A stretch of DNA of 64,000 nt from Streptomyces violaceorubidus (GTDB taxonomy: Bacteria; Actinomycetota; Actinomycetes; Streptomycetales; Streptomycetaceae): the NCBI RefSeq assembly GCF_000717995.1, contig NZ_JODM01000029.1:18274-82273 (forward strand). Direction: 5' to 3'. The position numbers and the translations under genes are program-made. Position 1 is the first letter of the stretch, and each line of letters starts with the position of its first letter. The notes beneath the pieces were generated by a model, which did not search any database, was not told where the DNA came from, and was given only the letters and a program-made list of their open reading frames with translations. Shown in pieces: positions 54,695 through 63,835 of the stretch.

Positions 54695-54764
54695 TCCCCC
54701 ACCGGCGCCAACTACGGGTGGCCGACGCGCGGACACCGGTTTACGGACCGCGGGCCGCGCCGCC

Positions 54765-54795
54765 TTGACCTCAAGGTTGGTCGAGGTCCTACGGT
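54765..54795 (+). promoter_or_regulatory. SoxR-type promoter before the ABC exporter
   Basis: -35 TTGACC (54765-54770), 19-bp spacer, -10 TACGGT (54790-54795). The spacer contains a dyad whose outer arms are GACCTC (54767-54772) and GAGGTC (54783-54788). The 19-bp spacing and CCTCAAG half-site fit SoxR. In S. coelicolor SoxR controls an ABC transporter gene (SCO7008, from memory). Confidence 0.75.
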
Positions 54796-54802
54796 CATCG
54801 GC

Positions 54803-56683
54803 ATGAGTATGGAGACCACGGCGTGGACGCAGCTGTACAGCGTCATGAACGCCAAAGACGAGCGCCGCCCCTTCGCCCGCGCCACGCTGCGCCGCATCGG
54901 CGCGTTCGCCCGCCCGCACCGCCGCCGCATCCTCCGCTTCGTGCTGCTCGGGGTGGCGACCGCACTGCTCGCCGTCGCCACCCCCGTCCTCGCCGGAAAG
55001 GTCGTCGACGCGATCGTGTCGGACGGCGACGAGGGCACGGTCGTGCGGCTCGCCCTGCTCATCGCGCTCATCGCGGTCGCCGAGGCGGCGCTCGGCATCC
55101 TCTCCCGCAGGCTCTCGGCCACGCTCGGGGAGGGACTCATCCTCGATCTGCGGACGGCCGTGTTCGATCATGTGCAGCGCATGCCGGTCGCGTTCTTCAC
55201 ACGTACCCGTACGGGAGCGCTCGTCTCCCGTCTCAACAACGACGTCATCGGCGCCCAACGCGCCTTCAGCAACACCCTGTCCGGTGTGGTCAGCAACGTG
55301 GTCACCCTGCTGCTCACGCTCGCCGTCATGCTGACCCTGTCCTGGCAGATCACCCTGCTCGCGCTGGTGCTGCTCCCGGTGTTCGTCCTTCCGGCGCGGC
55401 GGATGGGCCGCCGCATGGCCCGGATGCAGCGCGAGGCCGCGGCCCTCAACGCCGCCATGGGCACCCGCATGACCGAGCGCTTCTCGGCGCCCGGCGCCAC
55501 CCTGGTCAAGCTGTTCGGCCGCCCGGAGGAGGAGTCCGCCGAGTTCGCCGAACGGGCCCGCCGCGTCGCCGACATCGGCGTGCGCACCGCCACCGCCCAG
55601 GCCGCCTTCATCACCGCGCTCACCCTGGTCTCCGCGCTCGCCCTCGCCCTCGTCTACGGCCTCGGCGGCTTCTACGCCCTGCGCGGCACCCTGGAGCCGG
55701 GCGCCGTCGTGGCGCTGGCCCTGCTGCTGACCCGCCTGTACGCGCCGCTCACCGCGCTCGCCGGGGCCCGCGTGGAGGTCATGAGCGCCCTGGTCAGTTT
55801 CGAGCGGGTCTTCGAAGTGCTGGACCTGACCCCGCTCATCGACGAGAAGCCCGACGCCCGCCCGGTCCCCGACGGCCCGGTCGCCGTCGAGTTCGACGAC
55901 GTCCGCTTCGGCTACCCCTCCGCCGACAAGGTCTCCCTCGCCTCCCTGGAGGAGGTCGCCTCGCTGGACACCCGCGGCGGCGAAGAGGTCCTGCACGGCC
56001 TCTCCTTCCGCGCGGAACCGGGCCAGACCGTCGCGCTGGTCGGATCCTCCGGCGCCGGCAAGTCCACCATCGCCCAACTGCTGCCGCGCCTGTACGACGC
56101 CGACGGCGGCACCGTCCGCGTCGGCGGCGTCGACGTCCGCGACCTGAGCGCGCGGTCGCTGCGCGACACCGTCGGCATGGTCACCCAGGACGGCCACCTC
56201 TTCCACGACAGCGTCCGGGCCAACCTCCTCCTCGCCCGGCCGGACGCCACCGAGGACGAACTGTGGGCGGCGCTGCGCCGCGCCCGCCTGGCCGACCTCG
56301 TAGGGTCCCTGCCGGACGGGCTCGACACCGTGGTCGGTGAGCGCGGCTACCGGCTCTCCGGCGGCGAACGCCAACGCATGACCATCGCCCGGCTGCTCCT
56401 CGCCCGCCAGCGCGTCGTCATCCTCGACGAGGCCACCGCCCACCTCGACAACACCTCCGAGGCGGCCGTGCAGGAGGCCCTCGCCGAAGCCCTCCAGGGC
56501 AGGACGGCCGTGGTGATCGCGCACCGGCTGTCCACGATCCGGACGGCGGACCGCATCCTGGTGGTCGAGGCCGGCCGCATCGTGGAGAGCGGCAGCCACG
56601 AGGAACTCCTCGCCGCCGACGGCCGCTACGCCGAGCTGCACCGCACCCAGTTCGAGCGCCCGGCCCTGGACAAGGCCGCGTAG
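54803..56683 (+). CDS. ABC transporter, fused permease and ATPase (multidrug exporter type)
   Basis: A 626-residue half-transporter: six-helix ABC-B membrane domain (residues ~40-340; LRFVLLGVATALLAVATPVLAG split across helix 1, DLRTAVFDHVQRMPVAFF coupling helix) and a C-terminal ATPase with Walker A GSSGAGKST, Q-loop MVTQDGHLFHDSV, signature LSGGERQ, Walker B VVILDEATAHLD and H-loop VIAHRLSTIR. It should homodimerise and export hydrophobic compounds. A SoxR-like promoter directly upstream suggests induction by redox-active compounds, consistent with export of phenazine- or quinone-like antibiotics (inference). ATG at 54803; ATG at 54809 equally possible. Confidence 0.92.
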   Translation: MSMETTAWTQLYSVMNAKDERRPFARATLRRIGAFARPHRRRILRFVLLGVATALLAVATPVLAGKVVDAIVSDGDEGTVVRLALLIALIAVAEAALGILSRRLSATLGEGLILDLRTAVFDHVQRMPVAFFTRTRTGALVSRLNNDVIGAQRAFSNTLSGVVSNVVTLLLTLAVMLTLSWQITLLALVLLPVFVLPARRMGRRMARMQREAAALNAAMGTRMTERFSAPGATLVKLFGRPEEESAEFAERARRVADIGVRTATAQAAFITALTLVSALALALVYGLGGFYALRGTLEPGAVVALALLLTRLYAPLTALAGARVEVMSALVSFERVFEVLDLTPLIDEKPDARPVPDGPVAVEFDDVRFGYPSADKVSLASLEEVASLDTRGGEEVLHGLSFRAEPGQTVALVGSSGAGKSTIAQLLPRLYDADGGTVRVGGVDVRDLSARSLRDTVGMVTQDGHLFHDSVRANLLLARPDATEDELWAALRRARLADLVGSLPDGLDTVVGERGYRLSGGERQRMTIARLLLARQRVVILDEATAHLDNTSEAAVQEALAEALQGRTAVVIAHRLSTIRTADRILVVEAGRIVESGSHEELLAADGRYAELHRTQFERPALDKAA

Positions 56684-56700
56684 GACGGGCGGCGCGGCCG

Positions 56701-58482
56701 CTAGGGCGGGCCGGGTGTCCCGGCCCGCACCGGCAGGTCCTGCTCGGCCCAGACGACCTTCCCGCCGGGCGTGCGGCACGAGCCCCAGCGCCGGCACATC
56801 ATGTTGATCAGCTGGAGACCGCGCCCGCTCTCGTCGCTCACGTCCGCGTGCTGGATCTGCGGCAGGTCGGGCCCGGAGTCGGAGACCTCCACGGACAGCC
56901 GCTCGTGCCGCAGCAGCCGCAGCTCGCCCGGGGCGTTCCCGTACCGCAGGGCGTTGCCGACCAGCTCGCTGACCACCAGCTCCGTGGTGTCGACCAGTTC
57001 CTGAAGCCCCCACCGCCCCAACTGCTCCCGCACCGCCGCACGGGCCTGCCCGGCGGCCTTGCCGTCCGGCGGCAGCGCCCGCACGTATACGTCGCACTCC
57101 GGGCCGAGCGGCCGGGCGAGGGCGGCCAGCACGATCGCGTCGTCCGACCGGTCGCCGCCGACCAGCTCGGCGACCCTCCCGCACTCGGCGGTGTCCTCGG
57201 GCACGCCGCCGCCGAGCGCCTCGCGCAGCCGCTCCAGCTGGGCGCCCAGGTCGGCCGAGCGCGACCTGATCAGCCCGTCCGTGTACAGCGTCAGCCGGCT
57301 CCGCTCGGGCATCGCCCGCTCGACCGGGTCGTACGGGATCACCCCCGCCCCCAGCGGCGCCCCCGCGGGCACCTCCAGGAACGAGACGGTGCCGTCGGGC
57401 CCGGTCAGCAGCGGTGGCGGGTGCCCGGCGCTGGCGATGCGGAAGGTGCCGCCGCAGGGGTCGTAGACCGCGCACAGACAGGTGGCGACCTGGTCCTCCT
57501 CCAGATCGCGGGCGGCCAGGTCGAGCCGGGCCAGCAACCGCTCGGGCGCGATGTCCAGCGCCATCAGGGTCCGCGCCACCGTGCGCAGCCGCCCCATGGT
57601 CGCGGCGGCGGCCAGGCCGCGCCCCATCACGTCGCCCACCATCAACGCGGTACGCCCGCTGGGCAGCGCGACCACGTCGAACCAGTCGCCGCCCACGGCG
57701 GCCGGATCGGCGGCCGGTTCGTAGCACGAGGACACGTCGAGGCCCGGGGTGCTCGGGCTGGACCGGGGGAGCAGCGCCCGCTGGAGGGTCACCACGTGGT
57801 CGCGTTCGCGGCCGTAGAGCCGGGCGTTGTCGATGTACACGGCGGCCTTGGACGCCAGCTCCATGGCGAGCGCCACGTCGGTCCGGTTGAACGGCGCCCG
57901 GTGGCCGGCCCGGACGAAGTCGGCCAGCCCCAGCAGCACCCCGCGGGCGATCAGCGGCACCGCCAGGTAGGAGTGGACACCCGCCCGGCGCATGATGTCC
58001 GACGCCTCGCGCGAGGGGGCCATCACGGCGAAGTCGGCGCGCGTCATCCGGGACAGCAGCACCGGCCGACGGGTGGTGAGACACCGCTGCCCCAGCCGGT
58101 CGGCGGTGTGCACCGTCAGTTCGCCCACGGGATCGGGCGCGAGGTTCAGGCCCGCGATCTCCGACACCGCCATGGCCCTGAGCCGCGGCGGGTCCTCGCC
58201 CGTGACCCGGTCGCCGTCCTGGAACCGCAGCACCGAGTCCAGCAGGTCCACCGCGGCGCCGTCGGCCAGCTCCGGCACGATGAAGTCGGCCAGCTCCTCC
58301 GCCGTCCGCCGCACGTCCAGCGTGGTACCGATGCTCAGGTCCGCCGCGTTCAGCCAGGACAGCCGGCGTCGCGCGCCCAGCGCCTCCGTCATCGACCGCA
58401 GAGCGCCCCGCGCCGCCCGGTGCCCGCTCACGAGGGGATTCGGGGGGCGACGCAGCCCGCCCAGCCACGCTCGTTCCCGCAC
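56701..58482 (-). CDS. GAF-SpoIIE phosphatase-HATPase regulatory protein
   Basis: A 593-residue signalling protein. GAF sensor domain ~residues 60-225 (HSYLAVPLIARGVLLGLADF), PP2C-type SpoIIE phosphatase ~240-440 (GGDWFDVVALPSGRTALMVGDVMG with metal Asp residues, RIASAGHPPPLL, LTLYTDGLI, DDAIVLAA), and an anti-sigma-like HATPase_c domain at the C-terminus (ELVGNALRYGNAPGELRLL, SDSGPDLPQIQHADVSDESGRG). GTG start is preceded by a perfect GGAGGAGG, so longer starts were rejected. It can both dephosphorylate an anti-anti-sigma factor and phosphorylate/bind partners in SigB-like stress signalling. Confidence 0.92.
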   Translation of the reverse strand: MRERAWLGGLRRPPNPLVSGHRAARGALRSMTEALGARRRLSWLNAADLSIGTTLDVRRTAEELADFIVPELADGAAVDLLDSVLRFQDGDRVTGEDPPRLRAMAVSEIAGLNLAPDPVGELTVHTADRLGQRCLTTRRPVLLSRMTRADFAVMAPSREASDIMRRAGVHSYLAVPLIARGVLLGLADFVRAGHRAPFNRTDVALAMELASKAAVYIDNARLYGRERDHVVTLQRALLPRSSPSTPGLDVSSCYEPAADPAAVGGDWFDVVALPSGRTALMVGDVMGRGLAAAATMGRLRTVARTLMALDIAPERLLARLDLAARDLEEDQVATCLCAVYDPCGGTFRIASAGHPPPLLTGPDGTVSFLEVPAGAPLGAGVIPYDPVERAMPERSRLTLYTDGLIRSRSADLGAQLERLREALGGGVPEDTAECGRVAELVGGDRSDDAIVLAALARPLGPECDVYVRALPPDGKAAGQARAAVREQLGRWGLQELVDTTELVVSELVGNALRYGNAPGELRLLRHERLSVEVSDSGPDLPQIQHADVSDESGRGLQLINMMCRRWGSCRTPGGKVVWAEQDLPVRAGTPGPP

Positions 58483-58605
58483 GCGTGCCTCCTCCCACGG
58501 CCTCCTGCCCCGATTCTGCCCTGCCGCGGGACGACCGGCGACGGCGGACCCCCCGCCGACGGACGCCAACGGGGGTGCCGGCGGAGGATGCCGTACGGCG
58601 GCGGC

Positions 58606-60210
58606 TCAGACGCGCAGCCACACCGCCGTGTCGCCCGGCAGCCGCCCGGCCCCGTCCAGGGGCCCGCTGACGAGCAGCACGGCAGCGTGCGCGGGCAGCT
58701 CGACCGGCGCGGCGGACAGGTTGACGACGCACACCGGGCCGCCCGCGCGCCGGAACGCGAGGACGCCGTCCGGCGCGGGCAGCCACTCCAGAGCGCCGTC
58801 GCCGAACCCCGCGGTGGAGCGCCGCAGGGCCAGGGCCGCGCGGTAGAGCGAGAGCATCGACTGCGGGTCCGCGCCCTGGCGGTCCGCCGCGTACGCCGAC
58901 CAGCCCTCCGGCTGCGGCAGCCAGGGCTCGCTCTGTGAGCCGAACCCGCAGTACGGCGCGTCCGCGGCCCACGGAAGCGGCACCCGGCAGCCGTCCCGTC
59001 CCGGATCGACGCCGCCGGAGCGGAAGTGCATCGGGTCCTGGATCCGCTCGCGCGGGATGTCGGCCTCGGGCAGGCCGAGTTCCTCCCCCTGGTACAGGTA
59101 CACGGACCCGGGCAGGGCCAGCGTCAGCAGCGCGGCGGCCCGCGCCCGCCGGGTGCCCAGGGCCAGGTCGGTCGGGGTGCCGAAGGCCTTCTTCGCGAAG
59201 TCGAACCCGGTGTCCTCGCGGCCGTACCGGGTCGCCGTGCGGGTCACGTCGTGGTTGCACAACACCCAGGTGGCCGGGGCGCCGACGGGGGCGTGCTCCG
59301 CCAGGGTGTCGTCGATGGTGCGGCGCAGCCGGTCCGCCTCCCAGGGGCAGGACAGGAAGTTGAAGTTGAAGGCGGTGTGCAGTTCGTCGGGCCGCAAGTA
59401 GCGGGCGAAGCGCTCGGCGTCGGGCAGCCACACCTCACCGACGAAGACGCCCCCGTACGCGTCGGCGACCTTGCGCCAGGAGCGGTAGATGTCGTGCAGC
59501 TCGTCCTGGTCGATGTACGGGTGCGGGTCGACGCCCTCCACGAAGTCCGCGAGCGCGGGATCCTTCGCGAGCAGGGCGGCGGAGTCGATGCGTACGCCCG
59601 CCACCCCGCGCTCGAACCAGAACCGCAGCACGTCCTCGTGCTCCCGGCGCACCTCGGGATGGGCCCAGTTGAGATCGGGCTGCTCCGGGGTGAACAGGTG
59701 CAGGTACCACTCGCCGTCAGGGACCCGGGTCCAGGTGCGGCCGGAGAACTGGGAGGGCCAGTCGTTGGGCGGCAGCTCGCCGTCGGCGCCGCGGCCGGGA
59801 CGGAAGTGGAACCGCTCCCGCTCCGCGCTGCCCGGGCCCGCCTCCAGCGCCGCCCGGAACCAGGCGTGCTGGTCGGAGACGTGGTTGGGGACGATGTCGA
59901 CGATCGTGCGGATGCCCAGCTCCCGAGCCTCGGCGATCAGCTTCTCGGCCTCGCCCAGGGTGCCGAAGGCGGGGTCGATGGTGCGGTAGTCGGCGACGTC
60001 GTAGCCGCCGTCGACGAGCGGTGAGACGTACCAGGGGGTGAACCAGACGGCGTCCACACCGAGTTCGGCGAGGTAGGGCAGTCTCGACCTCACGCCCGCG
60101 AGGTCACCGGTGCCGTCGCCGTCGCCGTCGGCGAAACTGCGGGGGTACACCTGGTAGATGACGGCGTCGCGCCACCAGTCGTCGGTGCGGTGCGAGTTGG
60201 GGGCTGCCAC
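58606..60210 (-). CDS. aglA: Alpha-glucosidase (GH13) of the agl operon
   Basis: A 534-residue GH13 alpha-glucosidase/oligo-1,6-glucosidase-like enzyme. Catalytic triad: nucleophile Asp209 (GVRIDSAALL), acid/base Glu259 (VFVGEVWLPD), stabilising Asp321 (LCNHDVTR). The N-terminus WWRDAVIYQVYPRSFADGDGDG, split into the first strand and Ca-loop region, and VDIVPNHVSDQHAWF are typical. No signal peptide, so it hydrolyses imported maltose-, trehalose- or isomaltose-type sugars. It is last in the operon, 141 bp after the permease with a large hairpin between them. Confidence 0.92.
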   Translation of the reverse strand: MAAPNSHRTDDWWRDAVIYQVYPRSFADGDGDGTGDLAGVRSRLPYLAELGVDAVWFTPWYVSPLVDGGYDVADYRTIDPAFGTLGEAEKLIAEARELGIRTIVDIVPNHVSDQHAWFRAALEAGPGSAERERFHFRPGRGADGELPPNDWPSQFSGRTWTRVPDGEWYLHLFTPEQPDLNWAHPEVRREHEDVLRFWFERGVAGVRIDSAALLAKDPALADFVEGVDPHPYIDQDELHDIYRSWRKVADAYGGVFVGEVWLPDAERFARYLRPDELHTAFNFNFLSCPWEADRLRRTIDDTLAEHAPVGAPATWVLCNHDVTRTATRYGREDTGFDFAKKAFGTPTDLALGTRRARAAALLTLALPGSVYLYQGEELGLPEADIPRERIQDPMHFRSGGVDPGRDGCRVPLPWAADAPYCGFGSQSEPWLPQPEGWSAYAADRQGADPQSMLSLYRAALALRRSTAGFGDGALEWLPAPDGVLAFRRAGGPVCVVNLSAAPVELPAHAAVLLVSGPLDGAGRLPGDTAVWLRV

Positions 60211-60237
60211 GTGACGGTCCTTTCGGGCAGGGTGGAT

Positions 60238-60288
60238 CTTCGCCGCCGGCCCGGACGGAGCGGGGCGTCGGACGGGCCGGCGGCGAAG
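60238..60288 (-). terminator. Large intra-operon hairpin between transporter and aglA
   Basis: Perfect 16-bp stem (arms CTTCGCCGCCGGCCCG and CGGGCCGGCGGCGAAG) with a 19-base loop. It would reduce read-through from the permease gene into aglA or protect the upstream mRNA 3' end. Confidence 0.75.
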
Positions 60289-60351
60289 GTTGACGGGACG
60301 GGCCGGGAGAGGGGGAGGGGGCCGGGCGGCGGGCGCCCCGGCCGCGGAGCC

Positions 60352-61227
60352 TCAGCCCTTGAGCCCGCCGGCGGTGAGTCCGCTCATGATGTTGCGCTGG
60401 AAGATCAGGAAGATGATGAGCGTGGGCAGCGAGGCCATGGTGAGCGCGGCGATCAGCACGTTCACGGGCACCCCGTTGGACAGGGAGTAGATCCCGACGT
60501 TCAGGGTCTGCTTCGCGGGGTCGGGCAGGGTCAGCATGGGCCAGAGGAAGTCCTTCCACACGCCCACGATCGCGAAGATGGAGACCACACCGAGGATCGG
60601 CCGCGAGATCGGCAGCACGATCGACCAGAGGGTGCGCATCGGCGAGGCACCGTCCATGGAGGCGGCGTCGAGCAGCTCCCGGGGGATCGAGTCGAAGAAC
60701 CGCTTCAGCAGGAAGATGTTGAAGGCGTTGGTCACCGAGGGCAGCCAGATCGCCCACGGCGTGTTCAGCAGGTTGCGTTCGAAGATCGGCACGTCGAGCA
60801 CCGTCAGGTACTGCGGCACCACCAGTACGGTCGCCGGGATCATCAGCGTCGCCAGCATCAGGCCGAGGACGGCCTTGCCGAACACGGGCCGGAGCTTGGA
60901 CAGCGAGTAGGCCGCCGCCACGTCGAACACCAACTGGAAGGCGAGCGCGCCGAACGCGTAGAACAGGGTGTTCCCCAGCAGGCCCGCCAGGTCCATGACG
61001 TCCCAGGCCCGCGTGTAGTTGTCGGGCTGGAAGGACTCGGGGACCAGCGTCGGCGGGGTCTGCACGACCTCCTGGGTGTCCTTGAAGCCGCTGGAGACCA
61101 TCCAGTACATCGGGCCGAGGAAGACCACGGTGAACAGGACGACGACGAGGCCGAACACCACCCAGTAGAGCGCCTTCCCGCGGGGACGGGCGAGCTGGGC
61201 CGGTGAGATGAGTGTGCGTGTGGACAT
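60352..61227 (-). CDS. aglG: Alpha-glucoside ABC transporter permease (MalG-like)
   Basis: A 291-residue inner-membrane permease, MalG type, with six helices. The ATPase-contact EAA loop is DAASMDGASPMRTLWSIVLPISRPIL. The C-terminus ends FQRNIMSGLTAGGLKG, a standard finish for this family. It pairs with the upstream permease (14-bp gap). The ATPase is not encoded here; such Streptomyces systems share the general MsiK ATPase (established for related systems). Confidence 0.92.
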   Translation of the reverse strand: MSTRTLISPAQLARPRGKALYWVVFGLVVVLFTVVFLGPMYWMVSSGFKDTQEVVQTPPTLVPESFQPDNYTRAWDVMDLAGLLGNTLFYAFGALAFQLVFDVAAAYSLSKLRPVFGKAVLGLMLATLMIPATVLVVPQYLTVLDVPIFERNLLNTPWAIWLPSVTNAFNIFLLKRFFDSIPRELLDAASMDGASPMRTLWSIVLPISRPILGVVSIFAIVGVWKDFLWPMLTLPDPAKQTLNVGIYSLSNGVPVNVLIAALTMASLPTLIIFLIFQRNIMSGLTAGGLKG

Positions 61228-61241
61228 CGTTTCCCCCGGCT

Positions 61242-62201
61242 CTATTCGTCCTCGGCGCGGCTGAGCTTCACGTACGCCGCCGAGAAGCCGGCCAGCAGGA
61301 CGAGGAGCAGCAGGCCGAGGGCCGCCGCGGCACCGTAGTCGTTGAAGTTGAAGGCGTACTGGTAGATCAGGTGGACGACCGTGGTCGTCGACCCCTCGGG
61401 ACCGGCGCCGCCGGTGAGCAGGAAGGGCTCCACGAAGACCTGCATGGTGGCGATGACCTGCATCAGCAGCATCAGCGAGAGGATGAGCCGGGTCTGCGGG
61501 ATCGTGACGTGCCAGATCTTGCGCAGCAGCCCCGCCCCGTCCAGTTCCGCCGCCTCGTACAGCTCACCGGGGATGCCCTGGAGCGCGGCCAGGTAGATGA
61601 GCGCCGCGCCGCCCATGTTCATCCACGTCGACGCGAGGACCACGGAGAGCATGGAGAGGTCGGGGTCCTGCAACCACTGCTGCTCGGGCAGCCCGAAGAA
61701 CCCGAACACCTCGTTGAGCATGCCGTAACCGGGGTCGTACAGGTACTTGAACAGCAGGACGGAGGCGACCGGGGGCAGCATCACCGGCAGGTAGACGAGC
61801 AGCCGGAGGTACCCCTTTCCGTGCCTCAGTTCGTTGATGACGATCGCGACGACGAACGGCACGGCGAAGCCGAGCACCAGGGCCAGCACGGTGAACAGCA
61901 GGGTGTTGCGCCAGGCCTGCCAGAACGCCGGGTCGTTGAAGACCGTCTCCAGGTTCTCCAGCCCGACCCAGGAGACCTCCCCCTGGTCCGTCTTCTGGAA
62001 GGCGAGGAAGAACTCCCGGACCATCGGGTACCAGGAGAAGAACGCGAAGCAGAGAACCGCTCCGATCAGGAAGCCGTGCGCGGTGAGGTTGCGCTTCAGA
62101 CTCCTGCCGAACGACCCGCCGCGCCGGGGCGGGCCGTCCACCGGCGGCTGGGCGTGGCGGGCTCTGGCCGCCTTGCTCGGGGTCAGGCTGGGGGCCGACA
62201 T
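61242..62201 (-). CDS. aglF: Alpha-glucoside ABC transporter permease (MalF-like)
   Basis: A 319-residue permease, MalF type. About 40 basic residues precede the first helix; the EAA loop is YEAAELDGAGLLRKIWHVTIPQTRLIL. Another landmark is WVGLENLETVFNDPAFWQAW, a periplasmic-side segment typical of the family. Follows the binding-protein gene with a 67-bp gap holding a strong hairpin, which probably keeps binding-protein mRNA in excess over permease mRNA. Confidence 0.92.
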   Translation of the reverse strand: MSAPSLTPSKAARARHAQPPVDGPPRRGGSFGRSLKRNLTAHGFLIGAVLCFAFFSWYPMVREFFLAFQKTDQGEVSWVGLENLETVFNDPAFWQAWRNTLLFTVLALVLGFAVPFVVAIVINELRHGKGYLRLLVYLPVMLPPVASVLLFKYLYDPGYGMLNEVFGFFGLPEQQWLQDPDLSMLSVVLASTWMNMGGAALIYLAALQGIPGELYEAAELDGAGLLRKIWHVTIPQTRLILSLMLLMQVIATMQVFVEPFLLTGGAGPEGSTTTVVHLIYQYAFNFNDYGAAAALGLLLLVLLAGFSAAYVKLSRAEDE

Positions 62202-62232
62202 CGTCGCTCCTTGGGACTGATCTCATGGGCCC

Positions 62233-62258
62233 CGGGGGGCGGTGCGGCCCGCCCCCCG
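62233..62258 (-). terminator. Hairpin between binding-protein and permease genes
   Basis: Perfect 10-bp stem (CGGGGGGCGG... type arms, 62233-62242 with 62249-62258), 6-base loop, 11 bp after the binding-protein stop. A likely attenuator or mRNA-stabilising structure. Confidence 0.75.
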
Positions 62259-62268
62259 AGGGAGCCGG

Positions 62269-63684
62269 TCACTGCGTGGCCAGAACCTGGTTGACCTGCT
62301 GCTCAGCGCTGGAGAGCAGCTTGTCGATGTCGGCGTCCTCGTTGGTGAGGAGGCCGGACATCACGTTGTCCAGGACCTTGTAGACCTCCTGCGCCTTCGG
62401 CGGCTCGGCCATGCCCGGGACCGGGTTGTCCATGAACGACTTGAAGTTCTCGACCGGCATGGTGGCGTGTTCGAGCCGGGCCGCGTCGTCCTTCTCCTTG
62501 GAGCCGTTCAGCCAGAAGTTGGGCTGCGGCAGGCCCACCGGTAGCTTGTCGGTCTTCTTGCGGGCCCAGTCGAACTGCCCCTTGCCGACGGTCAGGTTCT
62601 CGAAGTTCAGCCAGGCCACGGCGGCCTTGATCTTGTCGGACGAGATGCCCTTCTTGATCATGTAGTTGTTGCCGCCGGCGAGGGTGTTCTTCTCGCCCGG
62701 GATCGGGCCCATGCCGAAGTTCTCGTAGTCGGCCCCGAGTTGCTGGACCATGTACGTGATGTCGTCGGGCGCGGCGAGGAACATGCCCAGCTTGTCCGTG
62801 GCGATCTGCTTCTGCAGGTCGCCCCACTTGAGCAGCTGGGTCTTGCCCATGCTCCCGTCCTCCCAGCGCATGGCGTGGAGGTTCTCGGCGACCTCCTTGC
62901 CCACCTCGTTGTTGAACGCCGCCTTCTTGCCGCTCTCGTCCACGATCTCGGCGCCGCGGCTGTACATCTGGGCGGTGAAGTGCCAGCCGCCGGTGTTGCC
63001 CGCGCTGTACTCGCCGAAGCCGGCGATGCCGTCGCCCAGACCGGCGATCTTCTTGGCCGCGGTGCGGACCTCGTCCCAGGTGCGCGGCGGGGTGTCGGGG
63101 TCGAGTCCGGCCTGCTCGAAGAGCTTGCGGTTGATCAGCAGGCCCATCGTGTAGTTGCTCGTGGGCAGCCCGTAGAGCTTGTTCTCGTGCTTGAGCGAGC
63201 CGAGCACGTTCGGGTCGATGTCACCGAGCGCCGGGACGGTCTTGTCGTTGACGTAGGCGGTGATGTCCTCGGCGCCGTCGTTGTCGAGCACCTGGGGCAG
63301 GTCGGTGAAGTAGGTGTAGAAGACGTCGGGTTGGGACTTGGCCTTGAGCATCGCCGTGAAGCGCGGCGGCTCCAGGCACTGGCCCGGGGTGGAGCGGCCC
63401 TCGACGGTGACGTTGGGGTAGGTCTTGTTGAACTCCTCGACGTCCTCCTGCCACTCCTTCAGCTCGGCCGCCTTCGCCTTCGGCGGCATGCAGTCGATGG
63501 TGATCGTCACCTTGGTCTTCGGGTCCAGCGGAGCGGCCGGGTCGGAGGACCCGCTGCCGCCTTCGGAACCGCCGCCGTCGTCACTGCTGCTCGTGCCGCA
63601 GGCGGCGAGAGCGGTCAAGGTGAGAGCGGAGACGAGCGTGATGGCGCCGGCACGGCGAGTACGGCGGAACCGAGCACTTCTCAT
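62269..63684 (-). CDS. aglE: Alpha-glucoside ABC transporter substrate-binding lipoprotein
   Basis: A 471-residue family-1 solute-binding lipoprotein. Basic N-terminus, hydrophobic stretch and lipobox ALAAC (Cys29), a Ser/Gly/Asp linker, then the binding domain (DCMPPKAKAAELKEWQEDV, FNKTYPNVTVEGRS, LYGLPTSNYTMGLLINRKLFE split by a strand break). ATG supported by GGGGA upstream. It delivers an alpha-glucoside such as trehalose, maltose or palatinose to AglF/AglG. First gene of the operon after the LacI regulator. Sugar identity is inferred from the GH13 partner. Confidence 0.9.
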   Translation of the reverse strand: MRSARFRRTRRAGAITLVSALTLTALAACGTSSSDDGGGSEGGSGSSDPAAPLDPKTKVTITIDCMPPKAKAAELKEWQEDVEEFNKTYPNVTVEGRSTPGQCLEPPRFTAMLKAKSQPDVFYTYFTDLPQVLDNDGAEDITAYVNDKTVPALGDIDPNVLGSLKHENKLYGLPTSNYTMGLLINRKLFEQAGLDPDTPPRTWDEVRTAAKKIAGLGDGIAGFGEYSAGNTGGWHFTAQMYSRGAEIVDESGKKAAFNNEVGKEVAENLHAMRWEDGSMGKTQLLKWGDLQKQIATDKLGMFLAAPDDITYMVQQLGADYENFGMGPIPGEKNTLAGGNNYMIKKGISSDKIKAAVAWLNFENLTVGKGQFDWARKKTDKLPVGLPQPNFWLNGSKEKDDAARLEHATMPVENFKSFMDNPVPGMAEPPKAQEVYKVLDNVMSGLLTNEDADIDKLLSSAEQQVNQVLATQ

Positions 63685-63714
63685 GGGTGGTCCCCTTCGG
63701 GCATGAACGTGGAA

Positions 63715-63746
63715 GGCGCCCCACCGCCGATGCGTTGTGGGGCGCC
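63715..63746 (-). terminator. Hairpin between the LacI gene and aglE
   Basis: Perfect 9-bp stem (GGCGCCCCA/TGGGGCGCC), 14-base loop, 90 bp after the LacI stop and 31 bp before the aglE start. It may end the regulator transcript or fold in the aglE leader. Confidence 0.6.
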
Positions 63747-63835
63747 GCACACTCAACCACCGCGTACAAGTGAACGCAATATCTCGCGCTGATTTCGTAA
63801 ATGATTGACAGAACGTCGAAGGTGCGGGGAACCGG

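Noticed and set aside
53714..59431. A single open frame of about 1900 codons on the minus strand
   Set aside because: Only its 3' part (53714-54694) is a real gene; the rest is antisense to the ABC exporter and out of phase with the phosphatase and glucosidase. Long stop-free shadow frames are normal in >70% GC coding DNA.
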